Part shown: in pieces, positions 1 through 9,046 of the stretch
How the letters are laid out: every line of letters starts with the position of its first letter
Position numbering within the stretch: the stretch's first letter is position 1
Source of the DNA: Vairimorpha apis BRL 01
Taxonomy: Eukaryota; Microsporidia; Nosematidae
DNA: 18,604 nt
Direction: 5' to 3'
Assembly: GCA_000447185.1 (NCBI GenBank)
Contig: KE647206.1
Span: 15,527-34,130, forward strand
Notes under the pieces: model-generated
Told to the model about the DNA's origin: nothing
What the model saw: the letters and a program-made list of their open reading frames with translations, nothing else
Database searches by the model: none
Position numbers and translations under genes: made by a program

Positions 1-449
1 GTATGTTATATCTAAACAAATTAAAAATGTTGACAACACAAGATTACTCAATAATATAATAAATAATTTGATCTAAATCGAGAACATATAATTAAAGTTT
101 AAAATATGAAAGTAATTTATGAAAATGATGGTAAATATATTAATTTAAAAAACATTAAAAACTTATAAAAAAAGATAAATTATATGATATATGCACGTAA
201 ATATAATTTTTTTTTAATTATAGTAATATTAACATAATAAACTTTTAAACAATTAAACATTTAAAAATAATAATAAAAATATAAACTTTTATTTAAACTT
301 GTAATTTCACTTAATTAAAAAAATATTTATACTTTTAATAAAAACTTAATAAATGATTTTTAAAAACAAATATACAGTAAAAGAAAAAAATCTGGTATAT
401 TGTTATTTTTTTAACACAAATAAACTCTTAATACAATAATTGCAATATC
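1..449. other. Intergenic, no gene seen
   Basis: A+T-rich sequence with frequent stops on both strands. The longest coding-looking piece is a 20-codon run starting with ATG at 107 on the plus strand, which is within chance expectation at this composition. I see no RNA gene or element end here. Confidence 0.6.
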
Positions 450-499
450 AGAAAAAAATAATTGATCATTTTAAATGGTGATTAAAATGATTTTTTTCT
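450..499. repeat. Long imperfect hairpin (inverted repeat)
   Basis: The arm at 482-499 is the exact reverse complement of 450-459 plus 467-474, giving 18 paired bases interrupted by one 7-nt bulge (460-466) around a 7-nt loop (475-481). The inner 10 bp (465-474 with 482-491) pair perfectly without the bulge. Function is unknown. It could be a transcript hairpin, a relic of a small element, or chance in A+T-rich DNA, although 18 paired bases including G:C pairs is more than usual here. Confidence 0.5.
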
Positions 500-705
500 A
501 ATGATTTTAAAAATTATTTAAAATAACTAATTATATAATTAAGAACTACATTTACATATAATAAAACAGTTCAATTTACACAATAAAATAAGTAAATTCT
601 GATACTTAGTTATTTGAATTGTATATATGTAAGTTTAATAGTATAAACATGATTTAATCTTTAACGCAAAAATTATCAATCAAGAATTATACTTTAAATG
701 TGCGC

Positions 706-730
706 GTAGCTGCGTTTCACTGGACGTGTC
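706..730 (+). repeat. Probable left terminal inverted repeat of piggyBac-like element
   Basis: The sequence GTAGCTGCGTTTCACTGG followed by ACGTGTC shares CTGCGTT and GACGTGT, in the same order, with the TTAA-bounded element at 15022, and TTCACTG with the opposite end at 4853-4876. The expected TTAA is GTAG here, so the end is decayed. Such G+C-rich strings are rare in this window, which makes chance agreement unlikely. Confidence 0.5.
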
Positions 731-917
731 TTGTACAAATAAGACTGCTTTTTTAAAAAAATATTCAAAATATTATTGGTTTTATTTAGATTGTGGTTTG
801 TTCTCATATTTATTTTCTGTTTAAAACATCCCTAGACGTTAAGGTTTTATTTATTATTTAATATATATGTTAATTTAAAACAATTTTTAAAAATGTACTG
901 TAAAGTTGTTTGCCACA
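731..917. other. Remnant sequence between left end and integrase relic
   Basis: It lies between the last recognisable integrase residues and the putative left terminal repeat. A 3' LTR and the C-terminal, cysteine-rich end of a piggyBac transposase would be expected here. Neither can be read, so both are deleted or too decayed to recognise. Confidence 0.35.
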
Positions 918-1773
918 ATTCTTACTTCTCAATCGTTTAATTTTTACAATGAGTTTACTCTCCGTTTCTAAGCCTGTAACATAGCTTATTTTCTTCTATT
1001 TTATCAATTATATTAGTTCCAAAAAATTTTTCTTCTGATTTGTTTGCTGCAATATTCATATGTATACTTCTTATACAATTGATAAATTTGGCTCACATTT
1101 TGCTATTCATATACGTTTTTGCTCTTCTATAAATTGTACTTCTTTCATTAGGATTGTGAACGTTTTTCCCCGATGTTAATGTTGTCAGTGAGCACTTAAT
1201 ATTCGTATTATAATTCTCAATCGATCTAAAAAGTATTTTCTTTTCATATTTTTAATACTTTTACCTTCATGTATACGAAGCATCTTCGAGATAAAAAAAT
1301 ATTTTTGGTGAAATACTATTACCTCAAGAATATATGCTTGTATAAATATGTGCTGGATGCTAATGTTTTAATTTTTTTGCATTTTTTTACTCTTATATTG
1401 CATTACATTAACTATGAATATTGTTTTTAGTTTTTATATATCCTTATCTATTTTAAAATGTTTTTAAAACATTTTATTTATTGATTTCTGTGATAAATCT
1501 TATTTAGGTAGTTCTACTTATATCTTTAAAGGTGATAAAGTAACCCTTTTCTTTACATTCTTCGTGCATTAATTTGTAAAGTTCAAATGATCCGTATATA
1601 TAAAAACTTATTTTTTAAAATGAACATTTGCTTGTATTTTGATTTCTGGATTATTTTTTTTGTTAAAAAGCACCTTGTATTTTACACTTTTTACTAATTT
1701 TTTTTATATAAAAATACTTGTTTATATTTTGATTACATATGTTAATGCCTAAATGTTCATTATAAAAGTTATA
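918..1773 (-). pseudogene. Ty3/gypsy integrase remnant
   Basis: Integrase inserts retroelement cDNA into the host genome. Read on the minus strand with frame changes, the domains appear in order. The zinc-binding module shows TIISEKEVIY and FYNEHLGIN with its His codon at 1755-1753, then KKCKI. The catalytic core shows FYIYGSFELYKLMHEECK and KGYFITFKDIS, which matches the 'DiyGPF...GyivtftDi.sRy' pattern of Ty3-type integrases. The late core shows ISKMLRIHEGKSIKNMKR and NPNERSTIYRRAKTYMNSKM. The C-terminal end is LETESKLIVKIKRLRSKN at 971-918, like the terminal 'hinRLR' of the family. The first catalytic Asp position is Tyr (TAT, 1603-1601) and several stops interrupt the frames, so it is inactive. 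Confidence 0.72.
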
Positions 1774-2230
1774 AATTTAATAAATCACTTCTTTTTCTGA
1801 AATTATTGTTCTTCTATCGTTCTCATCGGTTTCTAAGAGAAAGTTTGTAATCTTTTAATATATTTATTTTTTTTCATTTGTATTTTTAATAAACTATCTA
1901 CACATTGTTGTTTGTGCATATATCTCTTTTTATACACGTTGTATTCATTAAATAGTATTTTCCTAAAGTTTTACTATTCTCGATTCTTTGTTTATTTTTC
2001 TAATGAAAAATTATAGAATGTATGTAGTTATTACTTTTTCTAGTATTGTTCCATCATTTTTAAACCTTCCTAATTCTAGTTTTGCTTTATCGATATATTT
2101 TACAGGAACTATATATCTGTTTTGTTATGACTCTATCTTAGTACGATCTTTTTTTGAAAATAAAAAGAGTTTTAAAACTTTAAACTTATTATTTCATTGA
2201 TTGTTACTTCCTTTAACTTTGCCTATTTAT
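1774..2230 (-). pseudogene. Ty3/gypsy reverse transcriptase N-terminal remnant
   Basis: Reverse transcriptase would copy the element RNA into DNA. On the minus strand the run IDKAKLELGRFKNDGTILEK, then TTYIL, a stop at 2013-2011, and FFIRKINKESRIV matches the family pattern of 'l.rL..dGiIe.S.s.yiSPffvv.KkngkiR'. After a frame change at about 1965-1950, NEYNVYKKRYMHKQQCVDSL matches the 'DYR.LNeyt..d.yplp.iddLL' stretch. The sequence then passes within about a dozen codons into integrase (LETDENDRRTIIS). The palm core with the F.kLDL and Y.DD motifs, the thumb and RNase H are absent, which implies an internal deletion of well over 1 kb. It cannot encode a polymerase. Confidence 0.65.
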
Positions 2231-2640
2231 TTTATTTAATCATTTACATTTTAGTTTCTTTGGATACGATAAATTTTTTATAAAAAATATTATCGAGCTC
2301 GTTTTCTTCCATTTGTTTATTTTTTGTAACCATCGGTATGCTACAATCTTCGATAATTTACTCGTTTTTAGTTTCCAATTCTACTTCATTATTTATTAAA
2401 ATTAAGTGCCTAGTATAATATATGTTGCTCAATTTTTTTCATTACGAAAAAAAGAATCGTTAAATTGATTCTGGTTAGTTGCAAAACTTACTAGTGTATT
2501 TATAACTTTGTCTGTTTTGATTTGTTGTTTATTTGCAGTTTCTAAAACTATTTTTTTCGTCCCTTTTTGTAAATTTAACTTTTTACCAATTCAGAATCTA
2601 TAATTTTTTTGTATACCAGTGTCCACCATAAAAAGACATG
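2231..2640 (-). pseudogene. Ty3/gypsy aspartic protease remnant
   Basis: This would be the retropepsin that processes the Gag-Pol polyprotein. On the minus strand CLFMVDTGIQK begins at 2638; VDTG is the catalytic motif of retroviral and LTR-retrotransposon aspartic proteases, with the active-site Asp at 2623-2621. After a frame change the run KKIVLETANKQQIKT, DKVINTLVSF and KKIEQHI fits the family layout of DTG, then '..tAnG..i', then a hydrophobic 'iiLG.dfl'. The last part is blurred by a frameshift, followed by LILINNEVELETKNE. There are stops in every frame. The order Gag, protease, RT, integrase is the Ty3/gypsy order. Confidence 0.65.
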
Positions 2641-3438
2641 TTGAACTCCAATTGTTGTTTCTTTTATAGACCATTTTTTAGTTTTGGTTTAACCATTACT
2701 CAACTTTTTTGCTTTTTTTCGCGATTGTGTTTTTCATAAATTTTGTAAAATATGTCAACTTTATATTTTTTTCTTTTATTTATTTATTTAATTTTAGGTA
2801 TCTTCATTAATTTGTGTTATGACTATATATTTTGTGCCAAACACACTATTTCTTATTGTCTAAATATATCTATTTTGTATTCTCGCGTTTTATTTCAATT
2901 ATTTTTTCTTTCTATCTCGATTACTAAATTTTCTACAAACTTGTAAAGTGAATCAGTGTTTCTTCTACTTTTAAATAACCTGCTTCTTGAACTTTCATTC
3001 TCGTGTAAAATCCTAATCACAGTGTAAAAATCACTTTGAATTTTCGAAAATATTCATTTTTTATAAGGGATTCTTTTTTGGAATGGTCTTCTACTAATCT
3101 TTTTATTTGTTCAGATTAATCGTTTATGAGTCTAAAGTTTACCTGTTTTTTCTTATTATTCTGTATTTGTATTATACTTGAAATAGTTTTCCTTTTTATA
3201 TTTTTTTCTAAGCTCTTTTTTAACTGCTTCAATATCTTCATCTTTACTTTTATTTGAAATGTTTATGTCCTTGATAAGATAATAACATGCTATGGTTTGC
3301 TGTTAAGAATATAATTTTTTATATTTGGATTTACGCAAAGTATTATAATCATTTATCTAACTCTTATTTTCATAATTTTTTATGTCTTCTTATATCTCTA
3401 AAATATTTTCAACTTCACTGTCAATCTCATCTATGGTA
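2641..3438 (-). pseudogene. Ty3/gypsy gag remnant
   Basis: Gag would form the virus-like particle. On the minus strand, with frame changes, I read EIDSEVENILEI from about 3435, LRKSKYKKLYS and TIACYYLIKDINI, then KSKDEDIEAVKKELRKKYKK (a 'w.e.k..L...y' Gag-core pattern), then IKRLVEDHSKKESLI, YFRKFK, LGFYTRMKVQEAGYLKVEET and LVENLVIEIE. Near 2835 the run CVWHKIYSHNTN resembles a damaged CCHC zinc knuckle: the first Cys and the His keep their spacing, while the other two Cys are lost. Identification rests mainly on position immediately before a recognisable retropepsin and on Gag-like character. The first 100 codons could partly be transposase C-terminus instead (LRKSKYKKLY resembles the 'lRKsiKWyrK' stretch of piggyBac). 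Confidence 0.5.
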
Positions 3439-3449
3439 TATTTGAAGTT

Positions 3450-4615
3450 ATACCTTTTGCAATATTATAATTAAACACAGCATCTGCTTTACTTTGTCAT
3501 TTAATTTTGTCACAAATTTACATCGGTGATTTTTTGAGGTAGTTAACATTCAAACTAGTCTTTTATCAGTCTATTTCAAAAAATTAACATCTATACAATC
3601 TTCGAAATACATCAATTCACAACGTTTTAATTTTTGTTTTGCATGCTGAATCAGAATTTTCTTATTTTTTTAAAGTTTTTATTCCAAAAAAGCACTCATT
3701 TATTAATTTTAGTAAATAAAATGTGGTGTTTATATAATATTCTATTTAGTAATTTTATAACTACAAAATGAAAATGAAATACAATAATTGTGTTTAATTT
3801 TATACTGAGTAAGTTTTATATTATAAGTATAGCCATCAGGTAAACACAATTTGTATAATTTTACGCCGTACTTATGTCTCTTGCCTGGAATATATTGACG
3901 AAAACGTAAACGTCCTCTCCATGGAACCATACTTTCATCGATAACGATATTTTTGCCAGGTCTAATAGAACTCTTGAAGCTATCTACAATTGTTTCAAAA
4001 ATGTTTCGAATTTTGTACAACCGATCTTGAGTTTCAAATGTTTATTGTTCGCAAAATGTAAAACTTAAGAAAAGATAAAAAACGGTCATGTCTCATAGCA
4101 TTTTTATGCGTGCGTTCGCATACATGTCGTTGTTAGACTAATATAATCTAATTTCTGGTAGTTGAACTACACCTATAATAAGCAATATGCCAATAAAAGT
4201 ATTCACTTCATCTTTTGTAACAGACTGCCAGGCTTTTTGGTGTATTCTACTGATAGGTGAAGAATTTTTTATACATTGAATAGCATGTTTATTTGTTTCT
4301 TCCATCATAATCGCTAGTATGTAATCGGTGAAAAATATTTTGCTTAAAACAAGAATGTAATTACATTCAGTATCATATAGAATTTTATCTTCTTCTAAAT
4401 CTTTATTAATTATATAAGTTTTTTCTATTACTTCTTACTTTCGTCATCGCCATTCTCGTTCTCTAATATAGACGCAACATTTTCCTCTTTCTGGAAATAT
4501 TTTTTCACATCACTGTTTAAAAATAAAGATATTCGTCTGAAAAATTAAAAATATACATATTCTTGATACTTTTCTTGCTTTTATTAGTAGGTTCATATGA
4601 GTTACTTAACTTCAT
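3450..4615 (-). pseudogene. piggyBac-like (DDE_Tnp_1_7) transposase, decayed
   Basis: This is a cut-and-paste DDE transposase specific for TTAA sites. A plausible start is ATG at 4615 (MKLSNSYEPTNKSKK). One main frame runs from 4434 to 3742 with in-frame stops at 4140, 4095 and 4044 and a compensated frameshift near 4101-4045. It contains MMEETNKHA, QKAWQSVTKDE, FIGILLIIGVVQLPEIRLY, SNNDMYANARIK and DRLYKIRNIF, then the signature VIDESMVPWRGR with the first catalytic Asp at 3939-3937, then FRQYIPGKRHKYGVKLYKL and DGYTYNIKL. Downstream, QHAKQKLKRCELMYFEDCID, TDKRLV, MLTTSKNHRCKF and DAVFNYNIAKG match the family's later core. The second Asp (in 'DNfyts') and the third (in 'GiD') cannot be read intact, and the C-terminal Cys-rich domain is absent. 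It is inactive. Confidence 0.85.
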
Positions 4616-4852
4616 ATCCTTGTTTTTTACTTTTTATTAAAACAAAAATTTAGAAAATATTCTAACCACACTGTGAAATAATTACTAACAGAAATCTATT
4701 CGTCAGGATAAGATAATTCTAAAATATACACAAATTTAGCAATAAAAACTCACTATACTATTGAGCAAACGCACTTATCGAAAATAATTACGGACCAACA
4801 TATGAAGCGTTTCAACTACTAAAGCACCATCTAACAGTAAAAAACATTAATT

Positions 4853-4876
4853 TTGGTCTCGCAGTGAACCTGTTAA
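4853..4876 (-). repeat. Probable right terminal inverted repeat of piggyBac-like element
   Basis: Reading the minus strand from 4876 gives TTAACAGGTTCACTGCGAG then ACC. It starts with an intact TTAA and shares TTCACTG with the left end at 706-730. It lies about 240 bp upstream of the transposase start, as expected for the 5' end of a piggyBac element. G+C content falls sharply outside it. Confidence 0.5.
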
Positions 4877-6750
4877 ATATGTAATTTTAAATATTACATT
4901 TAAATTCTCAAAAATGACATTTGTTTTAAAAAAATTACATTATTACTACTAAGAAAAAAACTTTATTAACTTAAATCACAAATAGATTTTTTTATAACTT
5001 TAAATTTATTATACCAAATTAAAACATTTTTTAGAATTAACACTTTAAATAAAAAATTTGTAACATTTTACTGATAATTGTTTTTTAAAAAATAACTTTT
5101 TCATTGTAAAATATTTTAAATATCATTTAAAGCATTCCAAAATTAAAATCTACAACAAAAAATAAATTAAATAATATTAATAAGATTTAAATTTATAAAT
5201 ACAATTTCTTTCATAAAGGTCATATACAAATTATGAAAAATAATTTGCCAATCATTTTTTAATAAAAATATTTAATATATGATACACATTACAGAATTAT
5301 TATATAGGTTTTTTTTCTAAACAGACTATTTAAATTTAATTGTATTCGGCACAAGACATAGAAATAAAACAAACTTAATTACAATTTGTTACAAATTTAG
5401 GACGCATGCATTAAAAATATTATTTACAATAAATATGAAAATTTAATTTTTTACTTAAATTTAAAAATTTACCAACATCATTGTGAATATTTTAAGAATT
5501 TATTTTTAAAATATGTTTTTATTGATAAATTTTAAAATATTTTGTATAATATTTTAAAAATTCTTTTATGCAAGTTTTTTTTAAGTAGTTATTAAATATT
5601 GTAAAGTTAAATTTATGGAAAATAATGTAATCAAACTTAAGATGTTTATGTTTGTTTAAGTAATAGAAAGAAAAATGTTTTTTCAAAATATAAGGAATTT
5701 TAATAGAATTTAGTTTACTGAAAGAAGTAAAAATAACATAAGAATAAGATCAAAACCTAATATAAACTACATATTAAAGATTATTAAATAAAATGTTTGA
5801 AATATATGCTTGTAAATAGTAAATTTTACTGTAAAAACATAGCATATATATATTAAAATATGTTTAATTTTTTTTTTGTAAAATACACAAACATACATAT
5901 GCAAAAATATACATGAGTTTTAAAATGAATAAATTAATTTTTATGTAAATTTTAGAAGTGTAAATAGATTTGATTACGTTCTTAAATTTTTTATGTATAT
6001 CTTTAAAATTGATATTATTTTTAAAATTGTAACATAAAGTTATAAATAAATTTTAAACTAAATTTATGTTTTTAGTGAGTAACTTTATAAAATATTTTTG
6101 TTAGAATATATTTTTTAAAAAATTTTAAAATCTCTAAGTAAATTTTTATTTTTTTTGAATACAAATTTTTTAAATAAAATATTTTACAAATTTAGCTTGT
6201 TTATTTAAAATATTATCCATTTATTATTTTAAGGTAATGTTGCGATAAAAATTAAATCAAAAAAAAACACTAAATTAATGTAAAACTTCCAATGAAAAAG
6301 AAATAATAATAATTTTTGAATAGTAAATTATGTAAATTTATAAAGTTAAAAATCATTTAAATTTAAATTCAAGTTTTTTATTATTATTGGTTTTAGATTA
6401 AATTTATTGTAAAAAATCATTTCTTAATGATATTTTTAAAATAAACTTAATATAATAGAATTTAAAGATTTAAATGGTATTAAAAGCTCAAAAAAAGTTA
6501 TTTTTACAAGATAATATATATTTCAAAAAATAAAACTTATATTAAAATGATACTAACGTTGATTAAATTATAAAAAATAACGAGCCTAAATATTTAAATT
6601 ATAATTTTAAATATTTAACAAATTAATACTGATTTTTTTGAAATAACTAAAATTTTTTTATGAAAAATTCAGTCAATTAAATATTTAATCTATAAAAATA
6701 ATTCACATAAATTCTAAAATAAACACACAAACATCTGTAGTAACATCTTT
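4877..6750. other. A+T-rich intergenic, no gene seen
   Basis: Both strands are dense in stops and consist almost entirely of A and T runs. I found no recognisable protein fragment, RNA gene or clean repeat. Confidence 0.6.
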
Positions 6751-7322
6751 AACCCATAAAATGTCTTTTTTTACATTTAAAAAATATTAATTTGTTATTA
6801 ATGTCAGAATAATTTAAAATTTAGTTATTTTACAGATCAAATTAATATCACTAAGTAAATTTTTAATTCTGTGATTAACCAGTCAGGTATAAATTTATCT
6901 AAAAAAAGCTTTTAGTCCTAATTCTAAATTATCATCAAATTTATAATTACATGAAAATACAAAAAATTTCTTAAAAAATTAAATCCTATTTGATTTTAAA
7001 GCATGTATTCTCAATTTTAAAGTGTATATATTTGGTTTTTTTTAAAATCATAGCATATATAAATTAAATTTTTAACTTTACTGCACCAATCAACTCCTTA
7101 TAGCAGTTTAATTACTTTTTTCATAGTTTCTCAACTTTTATTTGTTATATCTTTTTCTTAAGGTTGTTCTTTTGCAATTCATCTGAAATATTATCTTTAA
7201 CATTAAATAAAATTTCAAATAAACATATAATTAAATATATTTGTCTTTTTGAACAATAAGAAATAGCCGTCATTAAAATGTTTAAAACTTTCTTAACAAA
7301 CAAATATTATCAGATGAAAAAA
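6751..7322 (-). other. Possible trace of LRR-gene material
   Basis: On the minus strand the 12-codon run SDINLICKITKF (6852-6817) resembles LICKIKNLVIL and TICKIKTLEVI, which occur inside the decayed LRR gene just downstream in plus coordinates (7323-9046). The rest of the interval has short coding-like pieces but nothing decisive. It may be the tail of the same relic or a second, more decayed copy. Confidence 0.3.
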
Positions 7323-9046
7323 TTACACAATATCGTAAATATACTTTTTCATATCATTTAAAAAATTTTTAAAATCATACCATTTATGATACTCATCTTC
7401 TGGATTATATAAGCGATGAATCTGACTAATTAAAATCTTTGTATTTATGACTTTACTTCACTAATAAATAGTTTTATTTTATCATGTGTTGTATTTTTAT
7501 ATATTTTTCTTCCAAATCTTTTATTTTTTAAAAAAACTTTTGTTTAGAATAAACATGTGTTGGTAAAAATATTTTTTCTACATTTTTTCAACTTATACAA
7601 TTAAATTTTAATTGTTTTAAATTTAATTGATGGTATATTTTCTTTATTTTTTTCAAAATCTACTAAATCATCTTTTTTAATTTTTATCATTTAGTTCAAA
7701 TATACCTTTTAATGTTGAATCAAATGAAAAAATGATGTAATTTTCAGTAAAAAAAACTATATATGATTTTGATTATATTAAAAAATGTTTAATAATCTGG
7801 TTGATTTACAATTTATACCTTTTTATAAGGTTCATAATTTAAAATTTTAAAATTTTTAAGTTCTTTTTGTATGTTTAAAATTTTATTTTTGTAAAATATA
7901 AAAATACAAATTATTTAATTTACAAAAAATAATCCAATATTTTTGAAATTTTTTTATATTCTAATTATAAAAATTCTAACGATTGAAATTTACAGATCTT
8001 TATATACTTTCAATTGAATTATTTTTAATTTTACTGTTTTTAATCCTAAATATTTAATAAGTTCTTTAGGTAAATAAAAATATTAGTTTTGATTTGATAA
8101 GCTTAAATTTTGAAACTTTGTTAATTTATAAATTTTATCCAGTATTTTTGTAATTTTTTTGTAACAATAAATGTTCTAACATAAAAAATTACAAATATTT
8201 AAAAATCAGTAATTAAATTATCAGATTAATTTATAACTTCATCTCCTCTAATATACAAATATCATTAGGTATATTTGATTTTATTTATAATTAAAATTAC
8301 TAAATTTTTTATTTTACAAATTAGATCGATATTTTTAACCAAATTATTTGATAAAAATAATTCTTTTGATTTTTTACATTCTGCAGTTCATCTGATAAAC
8401 TTGAAATATTATTTTTAGACATACACAATATGTATAAACTTTATAAATTTTTGATATTTTTTGGAGTCTCAGATTATCATCAAAAAATATCACTTCTAAA
8501 GTTTTTATTTTGCATATTGTTTCAAAATATTTGATTTTATTAAACAATCAAAATAATTCTTTTAATTTGATCAAATTTTCATAATTGTTATAAAAGTTAA
8601 TGAGATTATTTATACAAAAATTCATACAATGTATGTTGATAATTTACTAATTGATTCGGATAAATGTTCAATTGCATTGTTAGTCATTACAATTTTTAAA
8701 ATTTTTAAAGTTCATATATAGATAAAGATAAAGGTATCAAAAAATTTCTTTATAATCTTCACTAAATCCATAAGTTCATAAAATGACAAAATCTTTAGAT
8801 TTTTAAATGAATCTGGTCTTTCAGATATCAAACTAAAACTTAATACAAGAGAATAAAGATTTTTTTTAATTTTTGATTTAATTATGATTTTTAATTATGA
8901 GGGTAATTCACCATTTTCTGTGCATAGATTATTACATAAATTGAGATAAATTAAGTTTTAACAAAGTTTAAGTTTCTGTGCAGTTTTATTATTATATTTT
9001 TTATTGCAAAATCAATTTTAAGGTAAACATGTGTTGCAAAACATAT
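7323..9046 (-). pseudogene. Decayed leucine-rich-repeat protein gene
   Basis: No single frame is long, but reading the minus strand with frame changes gives successive LRR units ('L..L..L.Ls.N.l..l...i'). From the 5' side: KLKLC-stop-NLIYLNLCNN with CTENGELPS; LYSLVLSFSLISERPDSF then KNLKILSFYELMDL; LKIVMTNNAIEHLSESISKL (8699-8640); LIKLKELF, FNKIKYFETICKI, KTLEVIFFDDN; LYILCMSKNNISSLSDELQN; an uninterrupted 32-codon run (8363-8268) with ELFLSNNLVKNIDLICKI and KNLVILIINK; NIPNDICILEEMKL, SDNLITDF; and LPKELIKYLGLKTVKLK with NNSIESI. The 3' part ends with ISQIHRLYNPEDEYHKWYDF and NFLNDMKKYIYDIV followed by TAA at 7325-7323. LRR domains usually bind proteins. Many stops and frameshifts make this a pseudogene. 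The true start is uncertain; ATG at about 9046 is a guess. Confidence 0.72.

Larger units (their letters stand above)
706..4876 (-). mobile_element. Dead composite element: piggyBac-like with Ty3/gypsy remnant inside
   Basis: This block is richer in G+C than its flanks and carries two transposon relics in the same (minus) orientation: piggyBac-like transposase at about 3450-4615 and Ty3/gypsy gag-pol at about 918-3438. It is bounded by related inverted ends. The right end, read on the minus strand, is TTAACAGGTTCACTG from 4876. The left end, read on the plus strand, is GTAGCTGCGTTTCACTG from 706. They share TTCACTG at a similar distance from a TTAA or TTAA-like start, and piggyBac elements insert at TTAA. 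The simplest reading is a retroelement nested in a piggyBac copy, followed by deletions that removed the LTRs and the transposase C-terminus. Two separate neighbouring relics remain possible. All reading frames are broken, so the element cannot be autonomous. Confidence 0.6.

Noticed and set aside
701..730. Part of a second tRNA or structured RNA
   Set aside because: The G+C island does not fold into a cloverleaf and lacks a box B. Its match to transposon-end sequence explains it better.
731..917. 3' LTR of the Ty3/gypsy element
   Set aside because: I found no TG...CA-bounded sequence repeated near 3440, and no clear polypurine tract or second copy.
1988..2200. 70-codon plus-strand open frame
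   Set aside because: It lies antisense to the RT remnant, whose minus-strand residues match a known family. The plus-strand product is Phe/Leu/Ser-rich, as expected of an antisense shadow.
2752..2946. 64-codon plus-strand open frame with hydrophobic product
   Set aside because: It is antisense to the gag remnant. The apparent membrane protein is the complement of Lys/Glu-rich Gag codons.
3742..4020. A short intact gene of 92 codons for a transposase-like protein
   Set aside because: It begins at a TTG, not an ATG, and is only the longest uninterrupted piece of the larger decayed transposase, which continues recognisably on both sides.
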